A stretch of DNA of 64,000 bases, taken from NCBI RefSeq assembly GCF_019166065.1, contig NZ_JAHTBN010000001.1, forward strand, positions 1 through 64,000, read 5' to 3'. The notes beneath the pieces were generated by a model that worked only from the letters and a program-made list of their open reading frames with translations, was not told where the DNA came from and searched no databases. Below are positions 53,961 to 64,000 of this stretch, one piece after another. Positions within the stretch are counted from its first letter, which is position 1, and every line of letters begins with the position of its first letter. Position numbers and translations under genes: made by a program. The stretch comes from Candidimonas humi (lineage in GTDB: Bacteria > Pseudomonadota > Gammaproteobacteria > Burkholderiales > Burkholderiaceae_B).

Positions 53961-54617
53961 ATGCAGGCATTTACCACGCACAAGGGCATCGTCGCTCCGC
54001 TCGATCGCGAGAACGTCGATACCGATCTGATCATCCCCAAGCAGTTCCTGAAGTCCATCAAGCGCTCGGGCTTCGGCCCGAACCTGTTCGACGAACTGCG
54101 CTATCTCGACCATGGCGAACCCGGCATGGACAACAGCAAGCGGCCGCTCAACCCGGACTTCGTGCTGAACCAGCCGCGCTACAAGGGCGCCTCGATACTG
54201 CTGGCGCGCAAGAATTTCGGCTGCGGCTCGAGCCGCGAGCACGCGCCCTGGGCGCTGGAACAATACGGCTTTCGCGCCATCATTGCTCCGTCGTATGCCG
54301 ATATTTTCTTCAATAACAGCTTCAAGAACGGCCTGCTGCCCATCATCCTGTCCGAGCTCGAAGTCGCGCGCCTGTTCGACGAGGTCAAGGCCTTCGTCGG
54401 CTACCAGTTGCGCGTCGATCTCGAACGCCAGGTCGTGATCGCTCAGGACGGGCGCGAGATCGGCTTCGATATCGATCCGTTCCGCAAGCACTGCCTGGTC
54501 AACGGGCTGGACGATATCGGCCTGACGCTGCAGAAAGCCGACCAGATCCGCGCCTTTGAAGCCGCGCACCTGGCTCGCTATCCCTGGCTGGAAGCGCGTC
54601 CGCTGGCCGGGCGCTGA
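53961..54617 (+). CDS. leuD: 3-isopropylmalate dehydratase small subunit
   Basis: A 218-residue swivel-domain subunit partnering Leu[18 protein letters not shown] and the substrate loop [15 protein letters not shown] (about 88-102) are intact. AAGGAAACC precedes ATG 53961. Confidence 0.98.
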   Translation: MQAFTTHKGIVAPLDRENVDTDLIIPKQFLKSIKRSGFGPNLFDELRYLDHGEPGMDNSKRPLNPDFVLNQPRYKGASILLARKNFGCGSSREHAPWALEQYGFRAIIAPSYADIFFNNSFKNGLLPIILSELEVARLFDEVKAFVGYQLRVDLERQVVIAQDGREIGFDIDPFRKHCLVNGLDDIGLTLQKADQIRAFEAAHLARYPWLEARPLAGR

Positions 54618-54953
54618 TCGGCGCGGCAAGCCGCGGGCCGGGCTGCAAGACTTGCGGCCAGGTTCGTGGCCACAGCCTGTCGCAGCCCGGGTGGCGGCTG
54701 GCGCTATCGGCACGCCGTGGTTTGCAGATTGCCGGCCGCAAGTCGGCCGCATCAGCGTGATCGAAGGCGGCGCCCTCGGCCGCGCCGCGCTTGTCGCCGT
54801 GCCTGCGCCAGTTGCGGGAATCGCACAGCTTGCAGGTTTTTCGCTGCACGACGGCCGGCCGGGCTTGGCTAGCCGCCGTGTTTCCCTTTATAAAGTAATG
54901 TTACGGCGCCCTGCGTCGCGGCGCGGGCGCAGCCGTGTTTTTCAGGATGGATC
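54618..54953. other. leuD-leuB spacer without recognised gene
   Basis: 336 bp, GC-rich with an AT-rich patch just before leuB (CCCTTTATAAAGTAATGTTACG, about 54890), which may include a secondary promoter. Open frames here are not persuasive as genes. Confidence 0.55.
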
Positions 54954-56030
54954 ATGACTCACAGAATCGCTGTATTGCCGGGTGACGGCATCGGACCGGA
55001 AATCGTCGAGCAGGCGCTGCGCGTGCTCGGCGCCCTGGGCATGGATCTCGAAACGCGTACCGCCGCCGTGGGCGGGGCCGCTTTTGATGAATTCGAGCAC
55101 CCGCTGCCGCCGGCCACCCTGGAACTGGCCAAGAATTCCGCCGCCGTGCTGTTCGGCGCCGTGGGCGACTGGAAATACGACAGCCTGCCGCGCGAATTCC
55201 GCCCCGAGCAGGCCATCCTGGGCCTGCGCAAGGCGCTGGGCCTGTTCGCCAATCTGCGGCCGGCCATACTTTATCCGCAACTGGCCAATGCCTCGTCGCT
55301 CAAGCCTGAAGTCGTGTCGGGCCTGGACATCCTGATCGTGCGCGAACTGACCGGCGACATTTATTTCGGCCAGCCGCGCGGCGTGCGCGAAGTGGAAGCC
55401 GGCCCCTTCAAGGGCGAGCGCCAGGGCTTCGACACCATGCACTATGCCGAGACCGAAGTGCGCCGCATCGCGCGGGTGGGCTTCGAGGCCGCCCGCAAGC
55501 GCGGCCGCAAGCTGTGCAGCGTCGACAAGTCCAATGTGCTCGAGACCTCCCAGTTCTGGCGCGACCTCGTGGTCGAGGTGGCGCGCGACTACCCCGACGT
55601 GCAGCTCTCGCATATGTATGTCGACAATGCCGCCATGCAACTGGTGCGCGCGCCCAAGGAATTCGACGTCATCGTCACCGGCAACCTGTTCGGCGACATC
55701 CTGTCCGACGAAGCCGCCATGCTGACCGGTTCCATCGGCATGCTGCCCTCGGCCTCGCTGAATGCCTCGAACCAGGGCCTGTACGAACCCAGCCACGGGT
55801 CGGCGCCGGACATCGCCGGCAAGAACATCGCCAATCCGCTGGCCACCATCCTGTCGGCGGCCATGATGCTGCGTTATTCGCTCGACGCCGGCGCACAGGC
55901 CGATCGCATCGAGGCCGCCGTGCAGTCGGTACTCGAGCAAGGCCTGCGCACGGCCGACATCTACGAGGACGGCGCGCGCAAGGTGTCGACCTCCGAGATG
56001 GGCGATGCGGTGCTGAAAGCATTAAAATGA
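54954..56030 (+). CDS. leuB: 3-isopropylmalate dehydrogenase
   Basis: A 358-residue NAD-dependent decarboxylating dehydrogenase, third step of leucine synthesis. [18 protein letters not shown] at the N-terminus, the metal/substrate signature [19 protein letters not shown] (about 243-261) and [17 protein letters not shown]-type ribosome site (CAGGATGGATC) precedes the ATG. Confidence 0.98.
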   Translation: MTHRIAVLPGDGIGPEIVEQALRVLGALGMDLETRTAAVGGAAFDEFEHPLPPATLELAKNSAAVLFGAVGDWKYDSLPREFRPEQAILGLRKALGLFANLRPAILYPQLANASSLKPEVVSGLDILIVRELTGDIYFGQPRGVREVEAGPFKGERQGFDTMHYAETEVRRIARVGFEAARKRGRKLCSVDKSNVLETSQFWRDLVVEVARDYPDVQLSHMYVDNAAMQLVRAPKEFDVIVTGNLFGDILSDEAAMLTGSIGMLPSASLNASNQGLYEPSHGSAPDIAGKNIANPLATILSAAMMLRYSLDAGAQADRIEAAVQSVLEQGLRTADIYEDGARKVSTSEMGDAVLKALK

Positions 56031-56090
56031 TGCGGTAATGCCTGATTTTCAAAGATTTTTCCAGAAAGTTCCTTTTTCAAGCGATTCAAG

Positions 56091-57221
56091 ATGAAGCAAG
56101 CGGTTGGTTTGGTCGGCTGGCGCGGCATGGTGGGCTCGGTGCTCATGCAGCGCATGCGCGACGAGAATGATTTTTCCCTGTTCGAGCCGGTGTTCTTTTC
56201 CACCAGCAATGCCGGCGGCCCGGCCCCGAAATGGGCCGAGGGCGCGCCTGCGCTGCAGGACGCCCACGACATCGAGGCGCTCAAGAAGCTGCCCATCATC
56301 GTGACCGCGCAAGGCGGCGACTACACCACCGCGATCTACCCCAAGCTGCGCGCCGCCGGCTGGAACGGCATCTGGATCGATGCCGCCAGCACCCTGCGCA
56401 TGAAAGACGATGCCATCATCGTGCTCGATCCCGTGAATCGTCCCGTGATCGACGCCGCCATGGGCCGCGGCATCAAGAACTTCATCGGCGGCAACTGCAC
56501 GGTCAGCTGCATGCTGATGGGCCTGGCGGGCCTGTTCAATAACGACCTGGTGCAGTGGATGACCTGCATGACCTACCAGGCTGCCTCGGGCGGCGGCGCG
56601 CAGCATATGCGCGAACTGCTGACCCAGTTCGGGCTGCTCAACGGCGCGGTCAAGACGCTGCTGGACGACCCCGCCTCGGCCATCCTGGAAATCGACCGCG
56701 GCGTGCTGCGGGCGCAGCAGGACGACGCGCTGCCCCACGAGCATTTCGGCGTGCCGCTGGGCGGCAGCCTGATCCCCTGGATCGACAAAGACCTGGGCAA
56801 CGGCATGTCGCGCGAAGAATGGAAGGGCGAGGTCGAAACCAACAAGATCCTCGGCCGCGGGCAGGCTTTCGGTACGCCGGCCACCCCCATCGACAGCCTG
56901 TGCGTGCGTATCGGCGCGATGCGCTGCCACAGCCAGGCCTTGACCATCAAGCTCACGCGCGACGTTCCCATCGACGAGATCGAAGGCATGGTGCGCGAGG
57001 GTTCCAAGTGGGCCAAGGTCATCCCCAACGAGCGCGAAGCTACCATGAAGGATCTCACCCCGGTTGCCGTTACCGGCACCCTCGACATTCCGGTGGGGCG
57101 CATGCGCAAGATGTCCGTGGGGCCTGAATACCTCAGCGCCTTCACGGTCGGCGATCAACTATTGTGGGGCGCGGCCGAGCCGCTGCGCCGCATGTTGCGT
57201 ATCGTGCTGGGCGAGCTCTGA
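56091..57221 (+). CDS. asd: Aspartate-semialdehyde dehydrogenase
   Basis: A 376-residue enzyme reducing aspartyl phosphate for lysine, threonine, methionine and peptidoglycan synthesis. [18 protein letters not shown] (nucleotide site), active-site cysteine in [13 protein letters not shown] (about 139) and [14 protein letters not shown] match the Gram-negative class. It follows leuB by 60 bases, the usual order in beta-proteobacteria. Confidence 0.98.
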   Translation: MKQAVGLVGWRGMVGSVLMQRMRDENDFSLFEPVFFSTSNAGGPAPKWAEGAPALQDAHDIEALKKLPIIVTAQGGDYTTAIYPKLRAAGWNGIWIDAASTLRMKDDAIIVLDPVNRPVIDAAMGRGIKNFIGGNCTVSCMLMGLAGLFNNDLVQWMTCMTYQAASGGGAQHMRELLTQFGLLNGAVKTLLDDPASAILEIDRGVLRAQQDDALPHEHFGVPLGGSLIPWIDKDLGNGMSREEWKGEVETNKILGRGQAFGTPATPIDSLCVRIGAMRCHSQALTIKLTRDVPIDEIEGMVREGSKWAKVIPNEREATMKDLTPVAVTGTLDIPVGRMRKMSVGPEYLSAFTVGDQLLWGAAEPLRRMLRIVLGEL

Positions 57222-57223
57222 AC

Positions 57224-59113
57224 ATGCCGGCGACCCGCGTGGCCGTATCGACCAGGCAGTGGCGTGCCATCCCGCTGGCTGCGGCCCTGTCGGCCGCCGC
57301 TTTGTCCTGCAATGTCGATGCTGCCTCGCTGGGGCACACGCGCATCGTGTCCGCGCCGGGGCAGCCCCTGCGCATCGATGTACCCATTGTCCGCCTGTCG
57401 GCCGAAGAACTGCGCACGCTGCAAGTTGCGCTGGCTCCGGCCGCGTCATGGGCGCAGGCGGGCCTGACGCCGCCCGCGGAACTGTCCAGTTTGCGGCTGG
57501 GCATGGATGACGGCCCGCAACCGGGCATGCGCATTGTCCACGTCACGTCCAGCCAGGCCTTCGACAGGCCCGTGGCCGACCTGCTGCTCGAGGTGCGAAC
57601 CTCTTCAGGCCGCCAGCAGTACCAGGTCAGCGTATTGGCGCCGGCGCCGCGCGCGGCTGCCGCCAGAGGCGCCGCCGGCAGGGCCGCCGATGGCTCGCGC
57701 ATAGGCAAGCCCGGCCAGGGCCACGCGGCGGCCGTGCGTATTCCTGTGCACAATGGCGATTACCTGTTCACGCTGGCGCGCCGCCATGCGGTGCCGGGCG
57801 TGACCGTCTACCAGATGATGGTGGGGCTGCTGCGCGCCAATCCGCAGGCCTTCATTCACGCCAACATGAATCTGGTCAAGGCGGGCGCAACCCTGCGTGT
57901 GCCGGATGTCTCCATGCTGACCTCGGTCAGCGACCGCGAGGCGCGCCGCATTTTCGAAGAGCAGGCACTGGAATTCGCGCGCTACCGCCAGCGGCTGGCT
58001 GCCGCCGGCGTCGCCGCCGTACCCGCTGCGGCCGCCGATCGCGGCCAGGTCACCGCTGCGGCTTCGGCCTCGGGCAAGCCCCAGTCGGCAAGTCCGCGCG
58101 ACCGGCTGAAACTTTCCAGCGGCGCGGCGGACGACGCGCGGGCCGACGATGCGGTCGCGCTGCGCAAGGGGATCGCCGATTCCCAGCACAGGATTTCCGA
58201 ACTCGAAGGCAATATCGGCGCGCTGGGCCAGGCCCTGCATGGGCAGCAAGGGGCCGCGGGCGCCGGCCATGGGGCTTCCGCGGGTACTGCCGAGGGCGGT
58301 GCGTTGCGGGCCTCCGCCGCGGGCGCCGCCGGTGCGGGCCTGTCGACAGGGTCTGCAGGTAATGGCTCCGGGACGTCGGCAGGCTCTGGGGTGTCGGCCG
58401 CAGGCCCCGATGGCCGCCAGGGCGATACTGCGGCGGGCGGCGCCATGCTGGCGCAGTCCGGACAAGCTGCAAACGGCGGCGATGCTGCCGCACAACAAGG
58501 CCACGCTGGCGCAGCGGGCGTGGCGGGACAGGCCGGAACCGGCACGCAGCCGGGGCAGGCCGGCGCTGTGGGACAATCGGGCCAGGAAGCCGGCGCGGCT
58601 GGCGCATCGGGCAGCGGCGCTGCCGGCGCAGGGCAGGCCGGCGCCGGATCGAGTTCGAGCGCCAGCGGCGCGTCTTCCGCGGCTTCCGCCGGCTCCGGCG
58701 CTGCCGGGGCTGCCGCGGCTTCGTCGGGCTCCGGTACCGCCGGAACCTCCGGCTCGGCTTCTTCGGGTTCCAATGCCGCCGGGGCCGCTTCCGGCTCCGC
58801 TGCGCATCCCGGCGGGCAAGCAGGCGCTGCCGATGCCGGCGCGGCCGGCTCCGCTACGCAACAGACTTCGGACAAGGCAGGATTATCGGTGTCGTGGATT
58901 CAGGAACATATGCTCGGCGTCATCACGGGATTGCTGGCGCTCATCGTATTGATCATCGCGTGGCTGCTGCGCCGGGCCAATATCGCCCGCGACGATGACG
59001 GCGACGACCAGCCCTCGGCCATCACCGAAGCGATGGTCCAGGCAAAGCTCGACAAGATCAATCTCGATCTGAGCCAGGCGCCAAGCGACGAGCCCCCGGC
59101 CACGAAGACCTGA
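57224..59113 (+). CDS. fimV: FimV-like protein with low-complexity linker
   Basis: A 629-residue protein. After a signal peptide (about 1-30, [13 protein letters not shown]) comes the FimV N-terminal domain ([20 protein letters not shown]), a LysM-like segment ([14 protein letters not shown], about 175-225), a coiled patch, then ~220 residues almost entirely Gly, Ala and Ser, one membrane helix (about 564-586) and a short acidic cytosolic tail. FimV proteins bind peptidoglycan and organise polar or pilus machinery. The C-terminal TPR-type FimV domain is missing, as in many beta-proteobacterial forms. Starts two bases after asd. Confidence 0.9.
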   Translation: MPATRVAVSTRQWRAIPLAAALSAAALSCNVDAASLGHTRIVSAPGQPLRIDVPIVRLSAEELRTLQVALAPAASWAQAGLTPPAELSSLRLGMDDGPQPGMRIVHVTSSQAFDRPVADLLLEVRTSSGRQQYQVSVLAPAPRAAAARGAAGRAADGSRIGKPGQGHAAAVRIPVHNGDYLFTLARRHAVPGVTVYQMMVGLLRANPQAFIHANMNLVKAGATLRVPDVSMLTSVSDREARRIFEEQALEFARYRQRLAAAGVAAVPAAAADRGQVTAAASASGKPQSASPRDRLKLSSGAADDARADDAVALRKGIADSQHRISELEGNIGALGQALHGQQGAAGAGHGASAGTAEGGALRASAAGAAGAGLSTGSAGNGSGTSAGSGVSAAGPDGRQGDTAAGGAMLAQSGQAANGGDAAAQQGHAGAAGVAGQAGTGTQPGQAGAVGQSGQEAGAAGASGSGAAGAGQAGAGSSSSASGASSAASAGSGAAGAAAASSGSGTAGTSGSASSGSNAAGAASGSAAHPGGQAGAADAGAAGSATQQTSDKAGLSVSWIQEHMLGVITGLLALIVLIIAWLLRRANIARDDDGDDQPSAITEAMVQAKLDKINLDLSQAPSDEPPATKT

Positions 59114-59127
59114 GCCGCGGAGCCGAC

Positions 59128-59925
59128 ATGACCCGCATGGCATTGGGCGTCAGCTACGACGGCGCCTCGTGGCACGGCTGGCAGACACAGCCCGGCGGGC
59201 AGACCGTGCAGGATGCGCTGGAAGCTGCGCTGTCGGAGTTCCTGGCCGAGCCTGCATCCACTATCTGTGCCGGGCGCACCGACACGGGTGTACACGCGCT
59301 GGGCCAGGTGGTGCACCTGGATACCGTGGCACAGCGGCGCGACGAATCCTGGGTGCGCGGCTTGAACGCGCTGCTTCCGAGCAGCATTGCCGTGCAATGG
59401 GCGCAAGTCGTGCCAGACGATTTCCATGCACGGTTTTCCGCGCTGTCCCGCAGCTACATCTACATATTGCGCAATGCCCGAGTGCGCTCGCCGCTGGCGC
59501 ACGGCCGGGTAGGCTGGGTCGCGCGGCCGCTGGCCATGGAGCCCATGGCGCAAGCCGCGGCGCATCTGCTCGGCGAGCATGATTTCAGCAGCTTCCGTTC
59601 TTCGCAATGCCAGGCCGCCAGCCCGGTGCGCACACTGCACGCATTGGACATCGAGCGGCGGGGCGATTATTTCATCTTCACGCTCAGGGCCAACGCGTTC
59701 CTGCATCACATGGTGCGCAACTTGATCGGCGCACTCGTCTATATCGGCCTGGGCAGGCAGCCGGCCGATTGGATGCTGGACCTGCTTGCGCAGAAAGACA
59801 GGCGCCTGGCGGCGCCCACCTTCGCCCCCGACGGCCTGTATTTCGCACAGGTGGAATACCCAGCCCGCCATGGCCTGCCCGCAAGCAGCGCGCAAGACGC
59901 GCTGGCTCGCATTCCTGCGTGGTAA
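59128..59925 (+). CDS. truA: tRNA pseudouridine(38-40) synthase TruA
   Basis: A 265-residue enzyme. Catalytic aspartate in [16 protein letters not shown] (about 50-60); other TruA blocks are [19 protein letters not shown] and [18 protein letters not shown]-type ([14 protein letters not shown]). Fourteen bases after fimV, part of the asd-fimV-truA-trpF order. Confidence 0.97.
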   Translation: MTRMALGVSYDGASWHGWQTQPGGQTVQDALEAALSEFLAEPASTICAGRTDTGVHALGQVVHLDTVAQRRDESWVRGLNALLPSSIAVQWAQVVPDDFHARFSALSRSYIYILRNARVRSPLAHGRVGWVARPLAMEPMAQAAAHLLGEHDFSSFRSSQCQAASPVRTLHALDIERRGDYFIFTLRANAFLHHMVRNLIGALVYIGLGRQPADWMLDLLAQKDRRLAAPTFAPDGLYFAQVEYPARHGLPASSAQDALARIPAW

Positions 59926-60227
59926 GGCTCGATATTTCTTCGGCCGCTATGGCCTTTGGCACACCGGGCCGCACCGGCCTCCCGACCTCATCAGTTGCAT
60001 CGGCCGCAGCAACCGCACCAGCCGCGTCGGCCTCCCGGCCGGCCTGGGCATGAGTATGCATCGCAGCGGTGCCAGGCCACACGACGATATAGTGCGCAAG
60101 CCCGACCGCTCGGGGCTGGTAATATAGGTGGGCCCGATACTCCGGCGGCCTATAGGCTGCATCGCCCGCCGCGCGCCTTCGGCGCCTTTTCTTACGTATT
60201 CTTTTCTCTTCGTCTCGCCAGGAATTC
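59926..60227. other. truA-trpF spacer without recognised gene
   Basis: 302 bp, GC-rich at first and T-rich (TTTTCTTACGTATTCTTTTC) before trpF. A weak GCGCC/GGCGC hairpin with T-run lies near 60175. No trp attenuator or leader peptide with Trp codons was found. Confidence 0.55.
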
Positions 60228-60899
60228 ATGTCGTATCCCCGTACCCGGGTCAAGATTTGCGGGCTCACGCGACCGCAGGACATCATGGCCGCCGCGCGCG
60301 CCGGCGCCGACGCCGTGGGCTTCGTGTTTTATCCGCAAAGCTCGCGCCTGCTCGGCCTGGAACAGGCGCGCAGCCTGCGCGCAGCCGTGCCGGCCTTCGT
60401 AGACGTGGTGGCCTTGTTCGTCAATGCGCCGAGCCAGGACGTGCAGGCCGTGATCGACCAGGTGCGTCCCGGGCTGCTGCAATTCCATGGCGACGAATCG
60501 CCCGAATACTGCGCAAGCTTCGGTCATCCCTATATGCGCGCCTTTCGCCTGGGGGCTCCCGGCCTGGACACGCCGCCGGCGGTGCTGTCGGCCGTGCGCC
60601 AGCATGGCGCCGCGGCCGCGTGGCTGTTCGACAGCTACAGCCAGGGCTACGGCGGTAGCGGCAAGACCTTCGACCTGTCCCTGCTCGATGCCGTGCGGCA
60701 TGCGCCCGATTGCCGGCCAGTGGTGCTTGCGGGCGGCTTGAACGCCGAGACGGTGGCCGCCTCGATCCGCGAATTGCACCCATACGCCGTCGACGTCAGC
60801 AGCGGCGTGGAGTCGGCCCCGGGCATCAAATCCGAAGAAAAAATCGAAGCCTTCATGCGCGCCGTGGCCCAGGGCGATGGCGCCCGGGCCGACGGATAA
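60228..60899 (+). CDS. trpF: Phosphoribosylanthranilate isomerase
   Basis: A 223-residue TIM-barrel enzyme of tryptophan synthesis. RVKICGLTRPQDIMAAARAGADAVGFVF at the N-terminus holds the catalytic Cys; LFDSYSQGYGGSGKTF and AGGLNAETVAASI are the phosphate-binding loops. trpBA, often downstream, are absent here. Confidence 0.97.
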   Translation: MSYPRTRVKICGLTRPQDIMAAARAGADAVGFVFYPQSSRLLGLEQARSLRAAVPAFVDVVALFVNAPSQDVQAVIDQVRPGLLQFHGDESPEYCASFGHPYMRAFRLGAPGLDTPPAVLSAVRQHGAAAAWLFDSYSQGYGGSGKTFDLSLLDAVRHAPDCRPVVLAGGLNAETVAASIRELHPYAVDVSSGVESAPGIKSEEKIEAFMRAVAQGDGARADG

Positions 60900-61016
60900 C
60901 GACTATGGATAAGCCCCATGGGCGCCCGCCATATCGGGCTCGTCCATGAGGCGAATTTGCAATCAGGGCGGGTTTGCAGGCAAAGCGGATTCACGATCGG
61001 AGCAACGCTGTATTCT

Positions 61017-61031
61017 TAGCACTACGTGCTA
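61017..61031. promoter_or_regulatory. Palindrome upstream of desuccinylase-family gene
   Basis: TAGCAC-TAC-GTGCTA, a perfect six-base dyad 40 bp before the start at 61071. Possible operator; no regulator can be named. Confidence 0.3.
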
Positions 61032-61070
61032 TGCGCCAACCCGCAGCACGCCAGAAAGAGGTATCGCACC

Positions 61071-62048
61071 ATGAATGCCCCCGCACACACCGCTTATCTG
61101 CACGCCCAACAGTTCGCCGCGCTCACCCCCGGGCCCAGGCTGATCGTGACAGGGGCGGTGCACGGCAACGAGACCTGCGGCACCCAGGCGATCCGGCGTA
61201 CGCTGGACGACATCCAGAGCGGGCGGCTGCAACTCGAACGCGGCCTGCTGACTTTGCTGCCAGTCACCAATCCCTATGCCTACGCCAAGAAAGAGCGGCA
61301 GGGCGATCGCAACCTGAACCGCAATTTGCGCCCCGGCAATCCCTCGGGCGATTACGAAGACCGGGTCGCAGACGTATTGTGCCCCTGGCTGGACGCGCAC
61401 GAAGTGCTGCTCGACCTGCATTCCTTCCATACCGGCGGCCAGGCGTTTGCCATGCTCGGCCCGCGCGACAATGCCGGCCAGCTCGAGCCTTTTTCCCATG
61501 AACGCCAGGAAGAGCGCCTGGTCGCGCATCTGGGCGCGCGCTGCGTGGTGGAAGGCTGGATGCAGGCCTACGAGCGCGGCGTGCAGCGCCGCCGCCGCGA
61601 ACGCCCCGATGCGCCCGCCGAGCTGCTGGATGCGGCGTATGGCGTGGGCACCGCCGAATACATGCGCAGCCGTGGCGGCTACGGCGTCACCCTCGAATGC
61701 GGCCAGCACGAAGATCCGCATGCGCCCGAGGTCGCCTACCGTGCCATCCGCCAGACCCTGGCCTTGCTGGGCATGGCGCGCATTCCGCTGCAGCCGCCGC
61801 CGCCGGAATTCACCGTGTACCACCTGGAAGATGTCGTGGACATGGATCATGCCGGCGACACCCTGGTGAAGCCCTGGGCGAGCTTCGATCCGGTGGCGCA
61901 GGGCGAGCCCATAGGCCGGCGCCACGACGGCACGCTGGTGCGTGCCGAACGCGACGGCTTCGTCGTATTTCCCAACCCGCGCGCGCTGCCGGGCAACGAG
62001 TGGTTTTATTTCGCGGTGCGCAGCGACCGCACATTGAATATCGAATGA
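61071..62048 (+). CDS. Succinylglutamate desuccinylase/aspartoacylase-family zinc hydrolase
   Basis: A 325-residue M14-like amidohydrolase. Zinc ligands are visible as TGAVHGNETCGTQAI (H and E, about 29-33) and LLDLHSFHTGGQ (H, about 118). The catalytic Glu is in YGVTLECGQHED (about 205-216), and a C-terminal beta domain follows. AstE-type enzymes remove succinate from succinylglutamate in arginine breakdown, but no ast genes are here and this variant is more aspartoacylase-like, so substrate is open. Confidence 0.88.
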   Translation: MNAPAHTAYLHAQQFAALTPGPRLIVTGAVHGNETCGTQAIRRTLDDIQSGRLQLERGLLTLLPVTNPYAYAKKERQGDRNLNRNLRPGNPSGDYEDRVADVLCPWLDAHEVLLDLHSFHTGGQAFAMLGPRDNAGQLEPFSHERQEERLVAHLGARCVVEGWMQAYERGVQRRRRERPDAPAELLDAAYGVGTAEYMRSRGGYGVTLECGQHEDPHAPEVAYRAIRQTLALLGMARIPLQPPPPEFTVYHLEDVVDMDHAGDTLVKPWASFDPVAQGEPIGRRHDGTLVRAERDGFVVFPNPRALPGNEWFYFAVRSDRTLNIE

Positions 62049-62083
62049 GCCGGCCCGCGATGCGGGTACCCAAGGAACGAGTC

Positions 62084-62938
62084 ATGTCAGCACGTAAATA
62101 CTTCCTCTCCGTCTTTGCAGGCATATCCATGCTGGCCGCGGCTTGCGGCAGCGCCGCGGCGGCGGACAGCACCGCGAATACGGCCGCGAGCGCTGCGGCG
62201 GCTGCGAACCAGCCTGCGGAAAAATCCGCCGACAAAACCGCAAATGCGAATTACCCCGCCGTGATCCGCTCGCTGCAGCAGCAGGGGCTGGGCGATGTCC
62301 AGGAATTCAAGGCCGGGCCGGGCTTGCGCGGCTTCGCCGGCATGGCGGGCGAGGATCCCACCACTGTCTACGTCATGCCGGACGGCAACGCCATCGTGGG
62401 CACACGCATCAGCCCGGACGGCCGCGTCGTCGACGAAGCGCTGGTGCAGAAACTGATGGCCAAGCCCATGAGCGATGCCCTCTGGGACAAACTGGCGTCT
62501 TCCACGTGGATACGCGACGGCAAGGCCGATGCGCCCCGGATCGTGTACATGTTCAGCGACCCGAACTGCCCCTATTGCCACCGCTTCTGGGCGGCAGCCC
62601 GCCCATGGGTGGATGCCGGCAAGGTGCAGTTGCGCAACCTGCTGGTGGGCGTCATCAAGCCCGACAGCAGCACCAAGGCCGCCGCCATCCTCGGCGCCTC
62701 GGACCGGACCGCCGCCCTGGAACAAAACGAGCGCAATTTCGAGAAGGGCGGTATCACCCCAGCGGCCAGCGTGCCGCCCGACGTCCGCAAGATCCTGGGC
62801 AGCAACCAGGCATTCATGGTCGAACTGGGTTTCCAGGGCACGCCCGGCATCGTCTACCAGGACGAAAACGGCCTCGCGCAGCGCCTGACCGGCATGCCCC
62901 AGCCCGAAGACCTGGGCAAGATCCTGGGGCCGCGCTGA
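62084..62938 (+). CDS. dsbG: Thiol:disulfide interchange protein DsbG
   Basis: A 284-residue periplasmic thioredoxin-fold protein. Signal peptide ends near ACGSAAAA (about 25), followed by an Ala-rich spacer, a dimerisation domain and the active site CPYC in MFSDPNCPYCHRFW (about 165). The cis-Pro strand reads GFQGTPGIVY. CPYC rather than CGYC points to DsbG over DsbC. AAGGAACGAGTC precedes the ATG; an in-frame ATG at 62060 is less likely. DsbG protects single cysteines from sulfenylation. Confidence 0.9.
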   Translation: MSARKYFLSVFAGISMLAAACGSAAAADSTANTAASAAAAANQPAEKSADKTANANYPAVIRSLQQQGLGDVQEFKAGPGLRGFAGMAGEDPTTVYVMPDGNAIVGTRISPDGRVVDEALVQKLMAKPMSDALWDKLASSTWIRDGKADAPRIVYMFSDPNCPYCHRFWAAARPWVDAGKVQLRNLLVGVIKPDSSTKAAAILGASDRTAALEQNERNFEKGGITPAASVPPDVRKILGSNQAFMVELGFQGTPGIVYQDENGLAQRLTGMPQPEDLGKILGPR

Positions 62939-62969
62939 GCGGCACAAAGAGGGCCAGGGGGCGCCGGGC

Positions 62970-63962
62970 CTATTCCGCTTTGATGCCTCCTCGTTGAATG
63001 ACCCGCTTCCATTTTGCGACTTCGCTGCGGATGCGGCTGCTGAATTCGGCCGGCATGCTTCCCACGGCGTCGAAACCCATGCCGGTCAGTTTCTCGTGCA
63101 ACTGTCCGGTGTGAGCCGATTGCCCGACTGTTCGGGACAACTTGTCGATAATGTCGGCGCTCACGCCTGCGGGCGCGATCAGCCCGAATATGGGCGAAAT
63201 ATCGACTCCGGGCAAGCCCAGTTCGCTGAATGTCGGTACGTTTGGCAAGAGGCGTGTGCGATGTGCGCTGGTGACGGCCAGGGCCCTGAGGCGCCCGGCC
63301 TTGATGTATGGCGCCAGGGTGGGCACTGTTGCAAAAGCACATGCCACCTGGCCGCCCAGCAGATCGCTGATTACCGTGCCGCCTCCTCTATACGGTATGT
63401 GCTGTATGTCGATGCCGGCCTCTTGCCGCAACTGCTCGCCTGCGAGATGCGGCCCGCTGCCTATGCCCGCCGACCCGAAGGTCAGCTTTCCGGGCTGTGC
63501 CTTGGCCAATGCGATGAACGATTCAAGATCCTTTGCCTTCACTGAAGGGTGAACCACCAGAACGAAGGGAGCCGTTGCTATCAACGAAATCGGGGCAAAA
63601 TCCTTCAGCGTATCGTAGGGCAGTTGCGAGCCCCTCAGCCCGGGGTTGATGGTGAAAGTCGAATCGACCATGCCTATCGTATAGCCGTCGGGACTTGATG
63701 TGGCCAGCGCTCGGGTGCCTATTATGGTGCCGCCGCCGCCGCGATTCTCTACGACGAACGGCTGTCCGAACGCCTTGGCGCATACCTCGGCCGCCAAGCG
63801 TCCGATCGTATCGGTTGCCGCGCCCGGCGGATAGGGGACATAGAAATGTACGGGCCTGTCGGGGTAACTGGCGGGGCCCGCCCATGTCGTGCGGGGCGCC
63901 AGGGATATGCCGAACAGCAGGGGCCATGTCCGGGCCATGAATGATCTGCGTGATGTGTCCAT
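62970..63962 (-). CDS. Bug-family solute receptor 2 (TctC-like)
   Basis: A 330-residue periplasmic receptor. Twin-arginine-like start MDTSRRSFMARTWPLLF with a signal ending TTWAG; then YPDRPVHFYVPYPPGAATDTIGR, FVVENRGGGGTIIG, FGSAGIGSGPHLAGEQLR and IPYRGGGTVISDLLGGQV. Carboxylate-type ligand unknown. Convergent with dsbG. Its operon context upstream lies beyond the window edge. Confidence 0.92.
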   Translation of the reverse strand: MDTSRRSFMARTWPLLFGISLAPRTTWAGPASYPDRPVHFYVPYPPGAATDTIGRLAAEVCAKAFGQPFVVENRGGGGTIIGTRALATSSPDGYTIGMVDSTFTINPGLRGSQLPYDTLKDFAPISLIATAPFVLVVHPSVKAKDLESFIALAKAQPGKLTFGSAGIGSGPHLAGEQLRQEAGIDIQHIPYRGGGTVISDLLGGQVACAFATVPTLAPYIKAGRLRALAVTSAHRTRLLPNVPTFSELGLPGVDISPIFGLIAPAGVSADIIDKLSRTVGQSAHTGQLHEKLTGMGFDAVGSMPAEFSSRIRSEVAKWKRVIQRGGIKAE

Positions 63963-64000
63963 GCTTGTCTCCAGTTGTGAAATCGATAAGGAATGTTGTG

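Noticed and set aside
54618-54953. A small gene between leuD and leuB
   Set aside because: The open frame is a continuation out of leuD in another frame, with no start signal or family match.
59926-60227. Trp attenuator/leader peptide before trpF
   Set aside because: No short frame with tandem Trp codons and no convincing antiterminator pair.

Overview
The window is high-GC DNA from a beta-proteobacterium, most likely Alcaligenaceae (Burkholderiales: Bordetella, Achromobacter or Pusillimonas relatives). The evidence is gene content and order: hemC-hemD-hemX-hemY, sucCD, leuC-leuD-leuB-asd-fimV-truA-trpF, a BPSS1780-type membrane protein beside thrB, entericidin lipoproteins, and two Bug-type solute receptors. 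No rRNA, tRNA, CRISPR array, insertion sequence or prophage was recognised. All family assignments come from reading the translated sequence by eye, without database searches.

Layout. 1-8.7 kb: the 3' end of a very large repetitive surface protein, followed by four overlapping genes (TolC-like outer-membrane lipoprotein, RND-type adaptor, HlyD adaptor with a GAF-like head, and an M50 metalloprotease fused to an adaptor domain). This looks like a dedicated export and anchoring cassette, but it has no ABC ATPase and the substrate has no RTX tail; it is the best candidate in the window for a poorly described system. 8.7-9.8 kb: a small anomalous patch with a two-gene module resembling a toxin-antitoxin pair, whose toxin candidate has an ADP-ribosyltransferase-like H...Y layout. 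9.9-13.2 kb: metR and metE, divergent. 13.5-16.2 kb: a DUF2889 gene and sucCD. 16.3-18.5 kb: a duplicated palindromic intergenic repeat, two TerC-family genes and a 41-residue pilin-like microprotein. 18.5-25.3 kb: heme genes, ppa, a FAH-family hydrolase and two entericidin-like lipoproteins.

25.4-28.4 kb: an MFS transporter and kynureninase on the minus strand. 28.9-39.2 kb: a Tad/Flp pilus locus (pilin, TadG-like, TadE-like, an unrecognised protein, CpaB, CpaC secretin, FHA-CpaF ATPase, TadB, TadC, DUF192 protein). It lacks the TadZ/CpaE, prepilin peptidase and TadD genes that a complete locus needs, so these must lie elsewhere or be absent. 39.1-42.8 kb: BPSS1780 protein and thrB, dusA, and a CBS-pair protein. 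43.3-47.1 kb: a catabolic cluster of one Bug receptor and two MmgE/PrpD proteins. 47.3-52.0 kb: a BrkB/YihY membrane protein, a DUF2069 protein, selO and aroC. 52.1-60.9 kb: structured and AT-rich DNA, then leucine biosynthesis, asd, fimV, truA and trpF. 61-64 kb: a desuccinylase-family enzyme, dsbG and a second Bug receptor.

Most of the window is core metabolism in tightly packed operons with 1-4 base overlaps. The accessory interest lies in the secretion cassette, the toxin-antitoxin-like pair, the Tad locus, and several palindromic or tandem repeats between genes.
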